Assembly: GCA_024666565.1 (NCBI GenBank)
Contig: CP088295.1
Location: 4,092,001 to 4,156,000 of the forward strand
DNA from: Svornostia abyssi
GTDB taxonomy: Bacteria > Actinomycetota > Thermoleophilia > Solirubrobacterales > Solirubrobacteraceae
DNA length: 64,000 nucleotides
Direction: 5' to 3'
Shown: piece after piece, positions 62,985 through 64,000 of the stretch
Numbering within the stretch: the first letter of the stretch is position 1
How the letters are laid out: each line of letters starts with the position of its first letter
The notes under the pieces: model-generated
The model's database searches: none
What the model was told of the DNA's origin: nothing
Seen by the model: the letters and a program-made list of their open reading frames with translations, nothing else
Position numbers and translations under genes: made by a program

Positions 62985-64000
62985 ATGGCACTCATCCTCA
63001 CCGGCACGGTGGTGACCGCCGACCGCGAGGCGCCGGTCATCGATCCCGGCGCCGCGTACCTCGGCGACGACGGCCGGGTGGCCGCCGTCCTCCCGCTCGG
63101 CACGCCGGCTCCCCCGGGCTTCGCCGGCGCGCGCCGGATCGACACGGAGGCGTGCATCTACCCCGGCCTCGTCGACCTGCATTCGCACCTCGGATACAAC
63201 ACGCTGCCGTTGTGGGAGGCACCGGGCGTGCCGTACATGCACCACGACCGCTGGCCCGACGAGGACGAGCCCCCCGACTACGGCCGCACGATCACGTGGC
63301 CGTCACGGATCCTCGGGCAGGCCGCCGCCGAGGCACTCATCAAGTACGTCGAAGTCAAGGCGCTGTCCGGTGGCACGACCGCGATCCAGGGCGCACCCCA
63401 CACCACGCGCCCGGTGGACGGCTGGCTGCTGCGCATCGTCGATACCGAGCGGCTCCCGGCGGGCGAGGACGTGGTGCTGACCTCTGCCCTGCAGAAGGAC
63501 GTCGAAGAGCTGGTCGAGGTCGCGCCCAAGCTCGCCGACGGCCGCGTGCTGATCTACCACGTCGCCGAGGGCGCGCCCGGCACGATCGTGCATGACGAGT
63601 TCACCGACCTGGAGACCGCGGGCTGCGTGCAGCCGGGGCTCATCGGCGTGCACGCGACCGCGCTGACGCCCGACGACTTTCGGCAGTGGCAGGACGAGGT
63701 CCACGAGATCGACCGGGCCGCTGACGCCACGATCGTCTGGTCGCCGTTCTCGAACCTGTGGCTGTACCACCAGACCACCGACGTCGTGCACGCGAGCGAG
63801 CTCGGCGTACGGATCGCGCTGGGCTCGGACTGGTCGCCGTCGGGGACGAAGAACGTGCTCGGGGAGCTGAAGGTCGCCGACACGCTCAACGACCAGCTGT
63901 ACGATCGCCACTTCTCCGACGCCGACCTGTGCGACATGGTCACGGCCAACCCCGGAGACGCGATGGCCGTGGCGTGGGGCCCGCAGATCGGGGTACTGCG
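62985..64000 (+). CDS. amidohydrolase (partial at right edge)
   Basis: ATG 62985, two bases after the UDG stop. Metal-dependent hydrolase barrel: IYPGLVDLHSHLGYNTLPLW (HxH), GGTTAIQGAPH, LIYHVAEGAPGTIVHDEF (His), GLIGVHATALTPDDF (His) and IALGSDWSPSGTKNVLGELK (Asp). Related to cytosine deaminase/chlorohydrolase (TRZ/ATZ) and imidazolonepropionase-like enzymes. The C-terminus is missing. Confidence 0.85.
   Translation, partial: MALILTGTVVTADREAPVIDPGAAYLGDDGRVAAVLPLGTPAPPGFAGARRIDTEACIYPGLVDLHSHLGYNTLPLWEAPGVPYMHHDRWPDEDEPPDYGRTITWPSRILGQAAAEALIKYVEVKALSGGTTAIQGAPHTTRPVDGWLLRIVDTERLPAGEDVVLTSALQKDVEELVEVAPKLADGRVLIYHVAEGAPGTIVHDEFTDLETAGCVQPGLIGVHATALTPDDFRQWQDEVHEIDRAADATIVWSPFSNLWLYHQTTDVVHASELGVRIALGSDWSPSGTKNVLGELKVADTLNDQLYDRHFSDADLCDMVTANPGDAMAVAWGPQIGVL

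Noticed and set aside
1..64000. CRISPR arrays
   Set aside because: No series of regularly spaced identical repeats was seen; repeated motifs found are operators or promoter hairpins far apart.

Overview
High-GC DNA with actinobacterial gene content. GTG starts, GTGA/ATGA overlaps and very short leaders are common, and the protein families best fit a Thermoleophilia/Solirubrobacterales-type genome; this placement is inferred from family resemblance. Most of the window (about 1-57.9 kb) reads as one integrative element next to a tRNA-His gene (57928-58001, minus). A tyrosine integrase, an excisionase-type protein, a toxin-antitoxin candidate, ssb, a SpoIIM-like membrane protein and a ParA-like ATPase lie at the tRNA end. 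ParB and a broken ardC lie about 40 kb further in. No relaxase or T4SS gene was seen and the far end of the element lies outside the window. From 58.0 to 64.0 kb the genes look like ordinary chromosome (reductase, Bax inhibitor-like protein, MarR/SDR pair, hydrolase, UDG-like protein, amidohydrolase).

Layout. 0-8 kb: DUF4062 and DUF4209-like proteins, a RecD2 N-terminal fragment, a decayed MmyB-type regulator and an RloC-like AAA_13 ATPase, a plausible defence island. 8-16.2 kb: parB, then ardC interrupted by a 5.3 kb Tn554-type transposon (TnpA, TnpB, TnpC and an alpha-barrel cyclase-like passenger). 17-26 kb: TetR/methyltransferase pair, MFS plus persulfide-dioxygenase-like operon, LysR, a MerR/SoxR-type regulator with an arsenite-type permease, then a polytopic membrane protein, a cupredoxin and a CPBP protease. 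27-34.6 kb: a thiol/disulfide and copper-chaperone island (thioredoxin-fold lipoprotein, TlpA, methyltransferase-SCO1 fusion, DsbA, VKOR, cyclase-YHS, CcdA) built around a BlaI/M56 pair. 34.6-42.3 kb: metal homeostasis (DtxR, ZIP, multicopper oxidase, ArsR, CDF, DUF305, Cu-ATPase). 42.4-52.2 kb: an envelope island (M23 and CHAP hydrolases, FliL-like protein, deacetylase, FkbM and two other methyltransferases, C39-like peptidase, alpha/beta hydrolase) built around a second BlaI/M56 pair.

The most striking observation is that each BlaI/M56 pair sits among its own set of near-identical dyads. Five sites of form ACTACG-N6-CGTAGT lie at 27-32 kb and nine sites of form TCCTACG-N3-CGTAGGA lie at 42-51 kb, many 3-11 bp from start codons. 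The two sets use the same CTACG/CGTAG half-site with different spacing and flanks, which suggests two parallel, insulated, proteolysis-controlled regulons on one mobile element.

At least ten genes carry apparent frameshifts, four of them exactly at six-base C/G runs. These may be real decay, slippage or assembly errors, and reading frames in such genes should be treated with care.
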